64,000 nucleotides of DNA from Lachnoclostridium phytofermentans (lineage in GTDB: Bacteria; Bacillota; Clostridia; Lachnospirales; Lachnospiraceae). Shown here piece by piece: positions 44,752 through 54,383 of this stretch; within the stretch, counting starts at the first letter, position 1; each line of letters starts with the position of its first letter. The stretch spans positions 496,001-560,000 of the forward strand of contig NZ_JPOF01000006.1 of the NCBI RefSeq assembly GCF_000733755.1, read 5' to 3'. The position numbers were made by a program, and so were the translations under genes. The notes beneath the pieces were generated by a model that had not been told where the DNA came from, ran no database searches, and saw only the letters and a list, made by a program, of their open reading frames with translations.

Positions 44752-44787
44752 AAGAAGTAGTGCAAGTAAATAACTGCACTACTTCTT
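44752..44787. terminator. Bidirectional terminator
   Basis: A perfect 13-bp stem AAGAAGTAGTGCA (44752-44764) / 44775-44787 with a 10-nt loop, between convergent transporter and esterase genes. Confidence 0.82.
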
Positions 44788-44812
44788 ATACTTTTATTAT
44801 ATTTACACTACT

Positions 44813-45997
44813 TTATTCCCATAGTAAAGCTTCATTGAAAAATGGAACCAAATGATCTTCCACTACATTTCCCGGGACGTTATGTCCTCCAGAAAAAGAA
44901 AATAGAGTATGTACAATATCCTTCTCCTTCAGAAGTTCCGATAAATATTTTGTCCCTTCTGGTATCCAACTGTAATAGTCATTCACTCCATAACATAATC
45001 CAATTGCTCTTAGCGGTTTCTCTAATGCCAAATAAGCATCTAATTTTTCCTTCCAATCACCAAATCCAGATTCCCACCGCTCTATTAATTTGTTGTCTGC
45101 CTCCGAACCATCTCTAAGTGGTATCGCTTCATATGGAGGTGTTGTATTATATGCAAATGCATAGGAATATGCCTTTAAAAATCTACTATCGTTTTTCCAT
45201 GAGTCAAGTGCTCCATCTATTTTACCGAAAGCTATGACACCAGGAGACATTGAATAAACCGCTCCATAAATATCTGGATAAAGAAAAGCTAGATTTAGTG
45301 CTCCAAACCCGCCCATAGAAAAGCCACAAATTCCTCTGGATTCAGCCTTTGCAATTGTTCTGTAGTTGTCATCAATATAAGTTACTACTTCTTTCGTCGT
45401 ATAATCTGCCCAGTTACCTATGATAGGTGAATTCACAAAATAGGACCCTCCTGCCGAGTTTCCTCCTTCCACTGCTACCAAAATAAATTCTTTGGAAGAA
45501 TCTTTAGAAAAGGTTACATTAAGTCCTTTTTTTGCATAATTGACAAATGCAGCAGCTGATTCACCAAATCCATGTAAAAAATAAATTACTGGATATTCTT
45601 TTTCACTTTCCTGATAAGACGGAGGTAGATATATATAAATCTTTTTTTCCGTATTTTCCTCAATCAAGTTCTCTGCAATTGCTTTGGAGTTATAAGCTAC
45701 GGTTTCTATAGTTCCTTCTTTTAATATAAATGCTTCTTGCTCCGTTTCCTGACTGGTTTCTTGACTGTCTTTCGTTTGCTGATTTTCTACTGTTTCCTGA
45801 TTCTCTTTTGTTTCCTGATTCTCTTTTGCTTCTTGCTTTTCTTTTGTTTCCTGATTCTCTTTTGACTCTTGATTCTCCATGGTATCTAGTATTCCACTAG
45901 ATACTTCCTCCTCAGGGGACTGTGAATCATTCTTACATCCTGTCAGACCAAAGATTACAATAACAAATAGAAAAATAGTCTTCAAAATCCGTTTCAT
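44813..45997 (-). CDS. Secreted lipoprotein esterase (alpha/beta hydrolase, PF00756 type)
   Basis: A 394-aa lipoprotein. A signal peptide with lipobox LTGC is followed by a 45-residue linker built on the repeat KENQET, then an esterase domain of the feruloyl/acetyl-xylan esterase class. The nucleophile Ser is in CGFSMGGFGALN, the oxyanion HG is in YFLHGFGESA, and the catalytic His is in FSGGHNVPG. It probably removes ester side groups from plant polysaccharides at the cell surface. The substrate is not certain. Confidence 0.9.
   Translation of the reverse strand: MKRILKTIFLFVIVIFGLTGCKNDSQSPEEEVSSGILDTMENQESKENQETKEKQEAKENQETKENQETVENQQTKDSQETSQETEQEAFILKEGTIETVAYNSKAIAENLIEENTEKKIYIYLPPSYQESEKEYPVIYFLHGFGESAAAFVNYAKKGLNVTFSKDSSKEFILVAVEGGNSAGGSYFVNSPIIGNWADYTTKEVVTYIDDNYRTIAKAESRGICGFSMGGFGALNLAFLYPDIYGAVYSMSPGVIAFGKIDGALDSWKNDSRFLKAYSYAFAYNTTPPYEAIPLRDGSEADNKLIERWESGFGDWKEKLDAYLALEKPLRAIGLCYGVNDYYSWIPEGTKYLSELLKEKDIVHTLFSFSGGHNVPGNVVEDHLVPFFNEALLWE
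45750..45882 (-). repeat. 18-bp tandem repeat coding the esterase linker
   Basis: Imperfect copies of an 18-nt unit (coding for KENQET variants such as KEKQEA and VENQQT) form the flexible, hydrophilic linker. Such repeats vary in copy number by slippage. Confidence 0.75.
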
Positions 45998-46112
45998 TTA
46001 TCTACCCCTTCCATAATTTCTATATTTTGACAGATTGCTATCAATAGTATATCATTATCCTTAAGAACTGAATGAACAATTCTTGCTATATTAGTTTTTT
46101 AGGGAGGCTATT

Positions 46113-46997
46113 ATGAATATTGCTAATCGAAGGCTGATTGAGGATGCCGTAACTCTGATTGAAAATAATTTGAAGACAAGTCTATCTCTAGATGAAATTG
46201 CAAAACAGTTATGTATTTCAAAGTTTCATTTTCATAGACTATTTAAAACCATTACTGGTACCACTCTCATTTCTTATGTACGTGGTAGAAAGCTTACCAG
46301 CAGCCTGAAAGAATTACAAGACGATAACCTTAAGATTATTGATATCGCTAATGAGTATCATTTTGAATATGAACAAAGTTATGAACGAGCTTTTAAACAG
46401 TTATTCGGTCTTAGTCCTTCAGCCTTTCGCCAGAAAAACTGCGTATTAACAATTGTACCTAGAATTGATACTAGCCTGCTAAATGATATCTCAAAAGGCA
46501 TTGTTATTACACCCTGGTTTTGCACTAAGCCAAAATTCCATCTTGCTGGTATTAAAACTTTAATTAACCATATAGAGAATTACCATACTGCAACGGCGAA
46601 TTCCAGTGCAATGGATTTTTATTATCATCAACGTTCACTTATTAAAAATGCTGTCAACGAACATCTATATTATGGATTGGTAACCTATTACGACTATAAT
46701 ACCGCAGATTATTATATGCCTAGTATAGAAATTTCCGAACCATTTGATTCTAATCCCGTATTTACCTGTCAAACCATCGAACGTTCTGATTATGCCGTAT
46801 TTCGCTATGTTGGATTTCACTCACCAGAAGAACTTACGATGAGATTATTACACGAAATTTATGAAGTGATTGAAACTCTATGGATTCCCACAACAAGCTT
46901 GAAACCAACCAGACAGTATCATTTTGAATGTATTAATCAGCATATCTGCAAGGAAGATTATTGTGAAGCTGATATCTATATTCCTATTACCTGCTAA
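46113..46997 (+). CDS. AraC family regulator with GyrI-like effector domain
   Basis: A 294-aa regulator. Residues 1-108 contain the double HTH of AraC/XylS (SLDEIAKQLCISKFHFHRLF; IIDIANEYHFEYEQSYERAFK). Residues 120-294 resemble the GyrI/Rob small-molecule-binding domain (FHLAGIKTLI; YAVFRYVGFHSPEEL; EADIYIPI). Multidrug-type effectors are common for this architecture. It is divergent from the esterase gene; GGGAGG lies before the ATG. Confidence 0.9.
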   Translation: MNIANRRLIEDAVTLIENNLKTSLSLDEIAKQLCISKFHFHRLFKTITGTTLISYVRGRKLTSSLKELQDDNLKIIDIANEYHFEYEQSYERAFKQLFGLSPSAFRQKNCVLTIVPRIDTSLLNDISKGIVITPWFCTKPKFHLAGIKTLINHIENYHTATANSSAMDFYYHQRSLIKNAVNEHLYYGLVTYYDYNTADYYMPSIEISEPFDSNPVFTCQTIERSDYAVFRYVGFHSPEELTMRLLHEIYEVIETLWIPTTSLKPTRQYHFECINQHICKEDYCEADIYIPITC

Positions 46998-47014
46998 TAC
47001 AGGAATACATATAA

Positions 47015-47992
47015 CTAAATACCGTGGTTTCTTTCATCTATTTGATTCACCGGCCACGATAGCTTTCTTCCACTAAGAACTTCATCGATACCAATTGCTG
47101 CATCCAAGCTCATTCTCGCCATTGCTTCTTTTGTTAACGCTGCACTGTGAGGTGTTACTATTACATTATCTAACTGGAATATGTTTGATAACGTCTCCTT
47201 AAATGGTTCCTCCTCAAAAACATCCAGACCTGCTCCCAATATCTTATGTTCTTTAAGAGCTTGATACAAATCATCTTCGTTTACGATTCCTCCTCTTGCA
47301 GTATTGATTAAAACTGCATCTGGATTCATTAACGACAACTTTTTAGAATCAATGAAACCTTTCGTCTCTTCACTGTATGGAATATGTAACGAAATGAAAT
47401 CAGATTGTCGTATAAGCTCGTCAACTTCCTCCATTATTGTTACATAATCTGGAACATTATCTATCTTCAGTCGATGTCCATATGCAAGGATATTCATTTC
47501 TAAACCTAACGCCGCTTTTTTAGCAACACTATTTCCAATTCTTCCAAATCCTATAATACCTAAGGTCTTACCAAAAACATCTCTTCCTGGCATTAGATTT
47601 CTGATTTCATAATTTCCCTGCCGTAGTTCTTTGTCTTTTATAACAAGATTCTTCGCACAAGCTAATAATAACATTATGGTATGCTCTGCAACTGAGTTTG
47701 CATTTGCCAATGGTGTATAACAAACCTGTATCCTACGAGCTGTTGCAGCTGCGAGATCAATATTATCATAGCCAACCCCGTGTCTTCCTATTACTCTTAA
47801 ATTAGGTGCTGCATCAAAAACCTCTTCTGTGCATGGAGCAGTACGAAGTAAAAGGCCACTACAATCGCTAATATTATTACAGATAGTTTCTATTGAACTG
47901 TCATGAAGAATTCGTAGTTCATATCCTTTTTCTATCAAATAATCTTTTCCTGAATCATCTACATCTTGCGGTATTAGTATGATTTGTTTCAT
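47015..47992 (-). CDS. D-2-hydroxyacid dehydrogenase (SerA-like)
   Basis: A 325-aa NAD-dependent dehydrogenase. Motifs: IGRHGVGYDNID, the Rossmann GIIGFGRIGNSVAKKA, LINTARGGIVNEDDL with the catalytic Arg, the Glu in DVFEEEPF and the His in VTPHSAAL. There is no ACT or regulatory C-terminal domain, so it is not a classical allosteric SerA. It acts on a 2-hydroxyacid such as glycerate or 3-phosphoglycerate; which one is unknown. Confidence 0.92.
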   Translation of the reverse strand: MKQIILIPQDVDDSGKDYLIEKGYELRILHDSSIETICNNISDCSGLLLRTAPCTEEVFDAAPNLRVIGRHGVGYDNIDLAAATARRIQVCYTPLANANSVAEHTIMLLLACAKNLVIKDKELRQGNYEIRNLMPGRDVFGKTLGIIGFGRIGNSVAKKAALGLEMNILAYGHRLKIDNVPDYVTIMEEVDELIRQSDFISLHIPYSEETKGFIDSKKLSLMNPDAVLINTARGGIVNEDDLYQALKEHKILGAGLDVFEEEPFKETLSNIFQLDNVIVTPHSAALTKEAMARMSLDAAIGIDEVLSGRKLSWPVNQIDERNHGI

Positions 47993-48115
47993 TCAAATTC
48001 CTTTTCTTTCTTGGCTGATTAATGTTAACTTAATGACTACTATGAAACCCACTAAGTGGTATCAACTATGTTACGGGCAACTATACCAATACACTTGGTT
48101 ATGTATCCCTAATGA

Positions 48116-48658
48116 TTAAACAATTTTAGTAAGCTCCCCAGTTTCAGAATCGATTACTAATCCATGTACCATTACCATCTCTGGGATTAATGGGTGATTA
48201 CGTATCAGTTCAACTGACTTCTTTATTGAATCATCTAAATCTACAAAACCACCCAGCCATGAATCAAAGTCAATTCCGCAATACTTGATCATATCTATAT
48301 TATTTTGTGTTATTCCGTGTTCTTTCATTATTTTTATCATTTTTTGACTGTCCGTATATCTAGCACCGCAATCCGTATGACCTATCACTAGTATTTCTCT
48401 AACATTTAATTCATATATGGCTATTAATAAGCTTCGCATTACACTACCAAATGGGTGTGATATAACTCCACCTGCATTTTTTATGATTTTTGCATCTCCA
48501 TTTTTAAGTCCTAAGGAGGCTGGTAATAATTCTGTTAACCTAGTATCCATACAGGATACAATTGCGATTTTTTTCTGTGGAAATTTATTGGTGATATATT
48601 TTTCATAACCTTTATTTTCAACAAAGGTTTTATTAAACTCTAGAATTTCATCAATCAT
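48116..48658 (-). CDS. Beta-class carbonic anhydrase
   Basis: A 180-aa beta-carbonic anhydrase that interconverts CO2 and bicarbonate. The zinc ligands and dyad appear as SCMDTRLTELLP (Cys, Asp-Arg dyad) and GHTDCGARY (His, Cys). Other conserved elements are KIIKNAGGVI and VREILVIGHTDC. It is a short form without an N-terminal extension. The start is the ATG at 48658, with GAAGGA upstream. Confidence 0.95.
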   Translation of the reverse strand: MIDEILEFNKTFVENKGYEKYITNKFPQKKIAIVSCMDTRLTELLPASLGLKNGDAKIIKNAGGVISHPFGSVMRSLLIAIYELNVREILVIGHTDCGARYTDSQKMIKIMKEHGITQNNIDMIKYCGIDFDSWLGGFVDLDDSIKKSVELIRNHPLIPEMVMVHGLVIDSETGELTKIV

Positions 48659-49026
48659 TCGATATCCTTCTTTCTATTTTCCTATCTAACTGAAAATTAA
48701 TTAATCTAATTATAATACCTTATCAATTAATTACAACATATTTTATCATCCATTTTTTCTATTAATCTCTTCTCCGTCATACCCTTTTATTGATTGATTA
48801 CTGTATGGGATAAATTGTTCAAACGCTTATGTTAATATATCCGATGGTCATATGTTACCTAGTAAACATAAAAATCCCTTACTTCTCTAAGGAAAAGTAA
48901 AGGATTCTTCATAGCCAGCGGTTTTACTGCAATTGAGTACCCATACACTGACCGGTTCCATAATCCTTTACATAAAGAAGCTCGGTCGCCTAGCTCAATT
49001 TCTACATGTATACTAGATAGACTTTA
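48659..49026. other. Intergenic region upstream of carbonic anhydrase
   Basis: About 370 bp without a gene. It contains an imperfect hairpin (48873-48906; AATCC-TTACTT arms). On the minus strand this lies about 120 nt past the stop of the acyl ligase gene and is likely its terminator. The remainder shows no recognisable element. Confidence 0.5.
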
Positions 49027-52000
49027 TTACATACTTTTTTTCTTATTATATAGGTCGCTTTGTAGTTCCTGGAACAAACACTCCAATTCTTCTTTTACAT
49101 AATAAAAAAGTTTACTCATTGTCTCTTCCTTATGAATGTTACAGCTATATTGCAATTTACAGAAAAGTCCTTCCTCTTTGTTTGCAATAACAAAATCAAT
49201 AAGTCGACCTCGATTAATATATTCCCCTTCATTCTCCCCAGCAGATTCTTTTGCTGGTTTTATGTACCCCCATTTTTTCTCTGTAAAACTATCATAGATT
49301 GTCTCTGCATTAAAATAGTTATACGTAATCTCAGGATAAGGGATTTTACCCATCTGCTCTAATATTTCTTTATCATCACATAAATAACGCAGACCTCCAT
49401 ACCCTAACCCGTGGTTTGGGATATGGTGCAACTTATCTTTGACATAGTCAAATGCTTGAATTCCATTTTCCTTATCAGAAAGATCTAGGTAAAGTGGAAC
49501 AAAGTAATTAATCCAGCCAACCGTTCTTGACAGATTGATGGAATCATGAAACGGATATCTTCCATTAAAAACATAGTCAATCAGTAAGCTCTTATAACCA
49601 GTCCATCTTTCAAGTCCCCTAAGTATTGCTGTTAATACAATATCATTTAATTCTATCCCACGTCCTATTATTTTCTTAAATAGAATGTCTGTTTTCTCTT
49701 TGGATAACAAATATTTACCGAGTACCCGCTCATATCGGAACAAGTTATTATTTAACTGATCCGGGTAGTCAACCGGAATACTCTTAACCTCATTTTGTGC
49801 AGCTACTGTCCAGTAATCAATTTCTTTACGCATCTCATCCGTCTGAGCATACTCTTTTAAGAATTCTGACCACCTTTTTAGTGAAGTCGTTTTCTGTGGC
49901 AAGCATATTTTTTCTCCTCGCATTTCCATAGAAAAGGCAGTACACATATCTTGTCCAAAGATTGACATGGCATAACCATCTGCTATCCCATGATGTATCA
50001 ACGTTAGTATACGAGTCGGTTTCATTTCCCCCATATAAAATACAGCGAATCTTACTGGCATCTTAGATAAACTAGTTGCATGCTGCAATTCTTCCGCGGT
50101 TCTTTCTATTTCTTCTTTTTGCTTATCCTCTTTCATACCTGAATAATCATAATAAGTTATTGGTAATTGATTTGGCATCCCTTCCATATGCTGTTTCCAT
50201 TCCATTCCCTCCTTATAGATTCGAAGTCTTAATCCATCGTGATAACTTAATAGATAAGCAATTACATGTTCGATCTGTTCTTTCCTAGGGATAGGATCTG
50301 CTTCCACCATAATTCCAATATTCCAATGATTGACATCACCATACAGATTACGAATATCAAGAAGCGCATGGTTTGGTAATAGTGGTAATTCACCTGTTAT
50401 AACTTCCTCTTCTCTACCATTTTCCTTCTCGATTTTTGCTACTTTACTTAACTCTCTTATCGTTGGATGCTCGAGAAAATATTTTGTATTAATATGAATT
50501 CCCTCGGCATTTAACTTGGTTAAAACATATAAAACATTTAGTGAGTTACCTCCATACTCCAAAAAATCATCATCAAGCCCTACCGTTTCTACACCTAACA
50601 CATGACTGAAAATATCTACTAATTTTTGTTCTAATTCATTTTGAGGTATCGTAATATTTTCGACTACATTACTTAATCTTATTTGTTCTAGCTGTGATTT
50701 TACTTTATCAAATTCTCCATTCAAAAACATTTCTTTCAATTTGAATCTCTGTATCTTGCCACTTCCGGTCTTTGGTATTTCATCTAATGGCAGTACATAT
50801 TTTAATTTTAATCCCGTTTTTGCACTAACATGCTTCTTAATCTTATTTGATAGGCCAACAAAACCTTCCAAGTCACCTAGGTATTGTGGGAATAGTACTA
50901 CAGCTTCTTTCTTACTAACCTCATCGAAGACACTGCATGCTGCGGCAACTTCTACTCCATTGATTTCTTGCGCTACTCTTTCTATATCATAAGCATAAAA
51001 ATTTTGGCCATTCGATATAATAATATCTTTCGCTCTTCCTGTAATTACTAGTTCTCCATCTTTTACAAATCCCAAATCACCAGTTATAAGCCATCCATCC
51101 TTTGTAAATGCTTTTTCACTGCATTGTTGGTTATTATAATAACCAGAAGTAACACATTTTCCTATTACCTCTATATTCCCGATGATACCACCTTTAAATC
51201 TCTCACCATCGTCCCCACAGATTCTAATTTCACAGCAATCTACCACATTACCCACACTTACAAAAAGCATACTGTTTAGATCTTCTTCATCAACTTCCTT
51301 CATTTCATCGCCTACACTTACCGATGTACGATTTAGTGAATACCATTTGTATTCCTTGCCTACCATTTTGGAAGACATATTCATACATGTCTCTGTCATT
51401 CCATAGGAAGGACTGATTGCCTTTTTATCCAATTCATACGGCTTCATTTTAGTATAAAAATCATCTAATAAATTTTTAGAGATTGGCTCCGCTGCATTCA
51501 TCAGTACTTTAATACAAGATAAATCCCATTCATACTTTTTAGATACAGAAAATTCATCCAAAAGATGCTTATATCCAAAATTTGGAGAACAAAGAATAGT
51601 AGCTCTATGCTTACTTGCTAACTCAAACCATGTGCAAGGGTTCCCAATAAATAAATTCATTGAAATGATATAGTGACTAACTGAGGAGGCAAGTGGTAAT
51701 AGATGAAACATGTTAAGTCCTATAGTATGTGTAAGTGGCATCCAACTTAAGAATTTATCCTCTTCATTTACTTCAAAGTATTGATTCGTAGTACGTATCT
51801 GAGTTAATATAGTTTCATTTGTTAACATTACACCTTTGGGTTCACCAGTAGAGCCCGATGAAAACATGACAAAAACAGTATCCGAAGGGGTTCCATTGGT
51901 GGTTGTTCCTGCTTTTGTATTGTAGTCGAATGCTTTACTCAATAAAATGCTTCGTTCAACCATATTTTCTAAACTAGATTCATAAACTTCATTTCTTCCA

Positions 52001-52377
52001 GAATCCATATGTAAATCGCCTATGTTATTCTGTGAAGTAATGATGTATGGATTCTTTAAAATTCGGAAGATATTATGAACTCTTAGCTTATGTTCTTCCT
52101 TTTCTGCGACTGGCACCGGCACGGCTATAAATCCTCCGAGGATACAAGCCCATATAGTATAAATAAATAATTCATTCTCTTTTATCTGTAATAATAATTC
52201 ATCCCCTGGTTTCACTCCATTGTCTTGTATAAAACCTAGTACTGACAATGATTTGTTATAAACCTCTTTGTATGTAACATATTTTTCATCCTGTTGTTCA
52301 TTGATGAAAATAATTCCCTTCTTCTCATTGTTTTTTTCATTTTCTAATATGTCTTTTAATGTCCTATAATCTAGCAT
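49027..52377 (-). CDS. Acyl-AMP ligase - carrier protein - condensation domain protein (NRPS-like)
   Basis: A 1116-aa thiotemplate enzyme. Residues 1-580 are an adenylate-forming domain of fatty-acyl-AMP-ligase type (FVMFSSGSTGEPKGVML; SWMPLTHTIGLNMFHLL; SPSYGMTETCMN). Residues 585-660 are a carrier domain with Ser about 611 in LEYGGNSLNVL. Residues 680-1116 are a condensation domain with HHGIADG (about residue 796). It should load an acyl group on its own carrier and join it to an amine. The start is the ATG at 52377; the longer reading lacks a site. The BtrH-like gene precedes it by 27 nt. Confidence 0.92.
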   Translation of the reverse strand: MLDYRTLKDILENEKNNEKKGIIFINEQQDEKYVTYKEVYNKSLSVLGFIQDNGVKPGDELLLQIKENELFIYTIWACILGGFIAVPVPVAEKEEHKLRVHNIFRILKNPYIITSQNNIGDLHMDSGRNEVYESSLENMVERSILLSKAFDYNTKAGTTTNGTPSDTVFVMFSSGSTGEPKGVMLTNETILTQIRTTNQYFEVNEEDKFLSWMPLTHTIGLNMFHLLPLASSVSHYIISMNLFIGNPCTWFELASKHRATILCSPNFGYKHLLDEFSVSKKYEWDLSCIKVLMNAAEPISKNLLDDFYTKMKPYELDKKAISPSYGMTETCMNMSSKMVGKEYKWYSLNRTSVSVGDEMKEVDEEDLNSMLFVSVGNVVDCCEIRICGDDGERFKGGIIGNIEVIGKCVTSGYYNNQQCSEKAFTKDGWLITGDLGFVKDGELVITGRAKDIIISNGQNFYAYDIERVAQEINGVEVAAACSVFDEVSKKEAVVLFPQYLGDLEGFVGLSNKIKKHVSAKTGLKLKYVLPLDEIPKTGSGKIQRFKLKEMFLNGEFDKVKSQLEQIRLSNVVENITIPQNELEQKLVDIFSHVLGVETVGLDDDFLEYGGNSLNVLYVLTKLNAEGIHINTKYFLEHPTIRELSKVAKIEKENGREEEVITGELPLLPNHALLDIRNLYGDVNHWNIGIMVEADPIPRKEQIEHVIAYLLSYHDGLRLRIYKEGMEWKQHMEGMPNQLPITYYDYSGMKEDKQKEEIERTAEELQHATSLSKMPVRFAVFYMGEMKPTRILTLIHHGIADGYAMSIFGQDMCTAFSMEMRGEKICLPQKTTSLKRWSEFLKEYAQTDEMRKEIDYWTVAAQNEVKSIPVDYPDQLNNNLFRYERVLGKYLLSKEKTDILFKKIIGRGIELNDIVLTAILRGLERWTGYKSLLIDYVFNGRYPFHDSINLSRTVGWINYFVPLYLDLSDKENGIQAFDYVKDKLHHIPNHGLGYGGLRYLCDDKEILEQMGKIPYPEITYNYFNAETIYDSFTEKKWGYIKPAKESAGENEGEYINRGRLIDFVIANKEEGLFCKLQYSCNIHKEETMSKLFYYVKEELECLFQELQSDLYNKKKSM

Positions 52378-52404
52378 TTTAATATCACTCCCCATATTTA
52401 TTGA

Positions 52405-54042
52405 TTAGCTAATTCCTAAAGAAATTGCAAATAGATGCATATTCAGGCACTCTGGTAGTTTTATAGAAATAATGTGCTTGTTATCCAGATTCATTCTGTA
52501 CTTGCTTGCAAAGATTTGATACAGATGTGTAGATAAAATAGAGGAACCATCAACCTTTTCTACAATATTTCCCTGCCACGCAATACAATCTTCAAATTGT
52601 GGAGGTAAATACCAATCGGATAATGAGATAATTACTTTTTCATTACTTCCATCACTGTAATAAATTTCTACTTCGTCAGTAAAACTGTTCTGTTCCGAAC
52701 ATCCTAGAAGCATGAAGCAGTTATATTGATCCTTTTCCACAGAAATTATCTGCCCATTACAAGTAAGGTTATCTAAAGATATCTTAGTAATGTTTGGTAC
52801 ATGAAATTTGATTCCTTTCACATCCCATATAGCTTTCTCTGGTAAATGCTTCGTAGAGAAAAACTGTCCACCTGCGGCAAAAGAAGCTCCATCATGCCCA
52901 ATCTCTCCAAATCCCTTATTATTAAAACAATTTTCTAAATTGACCAAAGATATTTTCTTATATTTCTCAGGTTCTTTCATAGCATTACTAATTGCTCTCT
53001 GATTGGATACATTCTGATCATATAGTAAGATAAAATTCTGTAAGTCAAGCGCAATATTTTTTTCTAATTCTGCTACCTCCCTAATACTCATTGCGATTCT
53101 ATTTCTCATCACAGAAAAGTCTGGTAAAAAACTTGCTTTTAAGAATTTATGTTGTATGTCATACCATTTTGTAGCTGCCAGATCAAACAAAACAACAAAG
53201 TCTGAAAACCTTTTTATATTGTTTCTACCTTCTAGGTATTTCATGAATCTTGCTATCTTTTTACGACTATTGATTATAGTGGATAATGCATTATACAAAT
53301 CAGAAGTCACAAAATCTGTACTACCTGCTTGGTTTTCTAAACTCAACTCATTCAATAATTCAACCCTATCTGCAAATTCATTCATATGATGAAACATACT
53401 GTCTTGATTGTTTTCCACATGTACTTTTTCAAGCATAGGTTTAAGAGAATTTCTCCAGGTCTCTGATCCTTCTTTTAGCGTTACTGCATTATCCTCTAAA
53501 TGAAAAGTATAATATTCTCCTGTAAAACCTTTTCTTACATTTTCGAAAGGAATTGAAACATTTTTCTGCATGTATAAACCATCCGCTGCAATCATTCTTT
53601 TTTGTTCCAGATCAATATCTAATACAATGTAAGCATGGGTATATTCTTTGTTTATCTTAAAATTTGGATCCCAAGGTATCCAATAAGATTTTTGAATAAT
53701 GACAACAGGTCTGTCCATTGATAACTCTTTCTTTGCTACCTCAATAAAATCATCAAGGGTTTCAATGGTATGTAAATTCACTGCAACACCATAGTATTTT
53801 TTATAAACCTCATATTCAGTAAATGCATCTGAAACAAGGGCTCTGCCAAGAGAAGTTTTTTGATTTTTTGATTCTTTGAATGTAAAATTCCAAACCTCAC
53901 ATAGATGCCAAATCAAGTGGTCGATTGGTATATCTTTTCTAAACCATCCAATTACAGAAATTAATTGATCTTCTAGACAATCATTATGCTCAAAATGAAT
54001 AGGATCTAAATCTATTTTTCTGTTTTCTAACAATATAGACAT
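52405..54042 (-). CDS. BtrH N-terminal-like acyltransferase protein
   Basis: A 545-aa protein. Residues 1-165 resemble the N-terminal domain of butirosin protein BtrH, a papain-like Cys acyltransferase that moves an acyl group from a carrier protein. C22 in HNDCLEDQL and H136/D142 in EYTHAYIVLDID could form the triad. The rest (170-545) is helical, then a strand-rich C-terminal module with no clear family. It is the first gene of the minus arm of the thiotemplate cluster. Start ATG 54042 with AAGGAGG upstream. Confidence 0.78.
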   Translation of the reverse strand: MSILLENRKIDLDPIHFEHNDCLEDQLISVIGWFRKDIPIDHLIWHLCEVWNFTFKESKNQKTSLGRALVSDAFTEYEVYKKYYGVAVNLHTIETLDDFIEVAKKELSMDRPVVIIQKSYWIPWDPNFKINKEYTHAYIVLDIDLEQKRMIAADGLYMQKNVSIPFENVRKGFTGEYYTFHLEDNAVTLKEGSETWRNSLKPMLEKVHVENNQDSMFHHMNEFADRVELLNELSLENQAGSTDFVTSDLYNALSTIINSRKKIARFMKYLEGRNNIKRFSDFVVLFDLAATKWYDIQHKFLKASFLPDFSVMRNRIAMSIREVAELEKNIALDLQNFILLYDQNVSNQRAISNAMKEPEKYKKISLVNLENCFNNKGFGEIGHDGASFAAGGQFFSTKHLPEKAIWDVKGIKFHVPNITKISLDNLTCNGQIISVEKDQYNCFMLLGCSEQNSFTDEVEIYYSDGSNEKVIISLSDWYLPPQFEDCIAWQGNIVEKVDGSSILSTHLYQIFASKYRMNLDNKHIISIKLPECLNMHLFAISLGIS

Positions 54043-54383
54043 TTGAAACCTCCTTGTCGCTTTATTTTGAAAGTTGTGTGTACGAAGATTTATTTTCACA
54101 CTTTATAACGTTATCTTTTAAAAGTCAATCCAAATTATGTAATTTCTGATTGTTAAATTTTCTACGAAACTTTCTCTAACAGCTTATATATACTGGTTTT
54201 ATCAACGAAAATTCATATTTTCTGAATTGTAAATTTCAGCGTTTCATACAAATTATTTCCAATTATTAAGGAATTTTTTAACATTATGTCTACTGACAAA
54301 TATTCACATATCGTATATACTTGTTGAATGTGTAAGCGAAGATAGTATCTAATGTTACCCTATGTAAAGAAAGGAATGAAAAT
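54043..54383. promoter_or_regulatory. Divergent promoter region of the thiotemplate cluster
   Basis: Minus arm: TTGACT (54128-54123) with TAAAGT (54105-54100), 17-nt spacer. A perfect palindrome ATAACGTTAT (54105-54114) lies in the spacer and looks like an operator. Plus arm: CTGACA (54293-54298) with TATACT (54316-54321), 17-nt spacer, 62 nt before the adenylation gene. No gene in this stretch. Confidence 0.7.

Noticed and set aside
45750-45882. CRISPR-like repeats
   Set aside because: The repeats are adjacent, have no spacers, and code for the esterase linker in frame.
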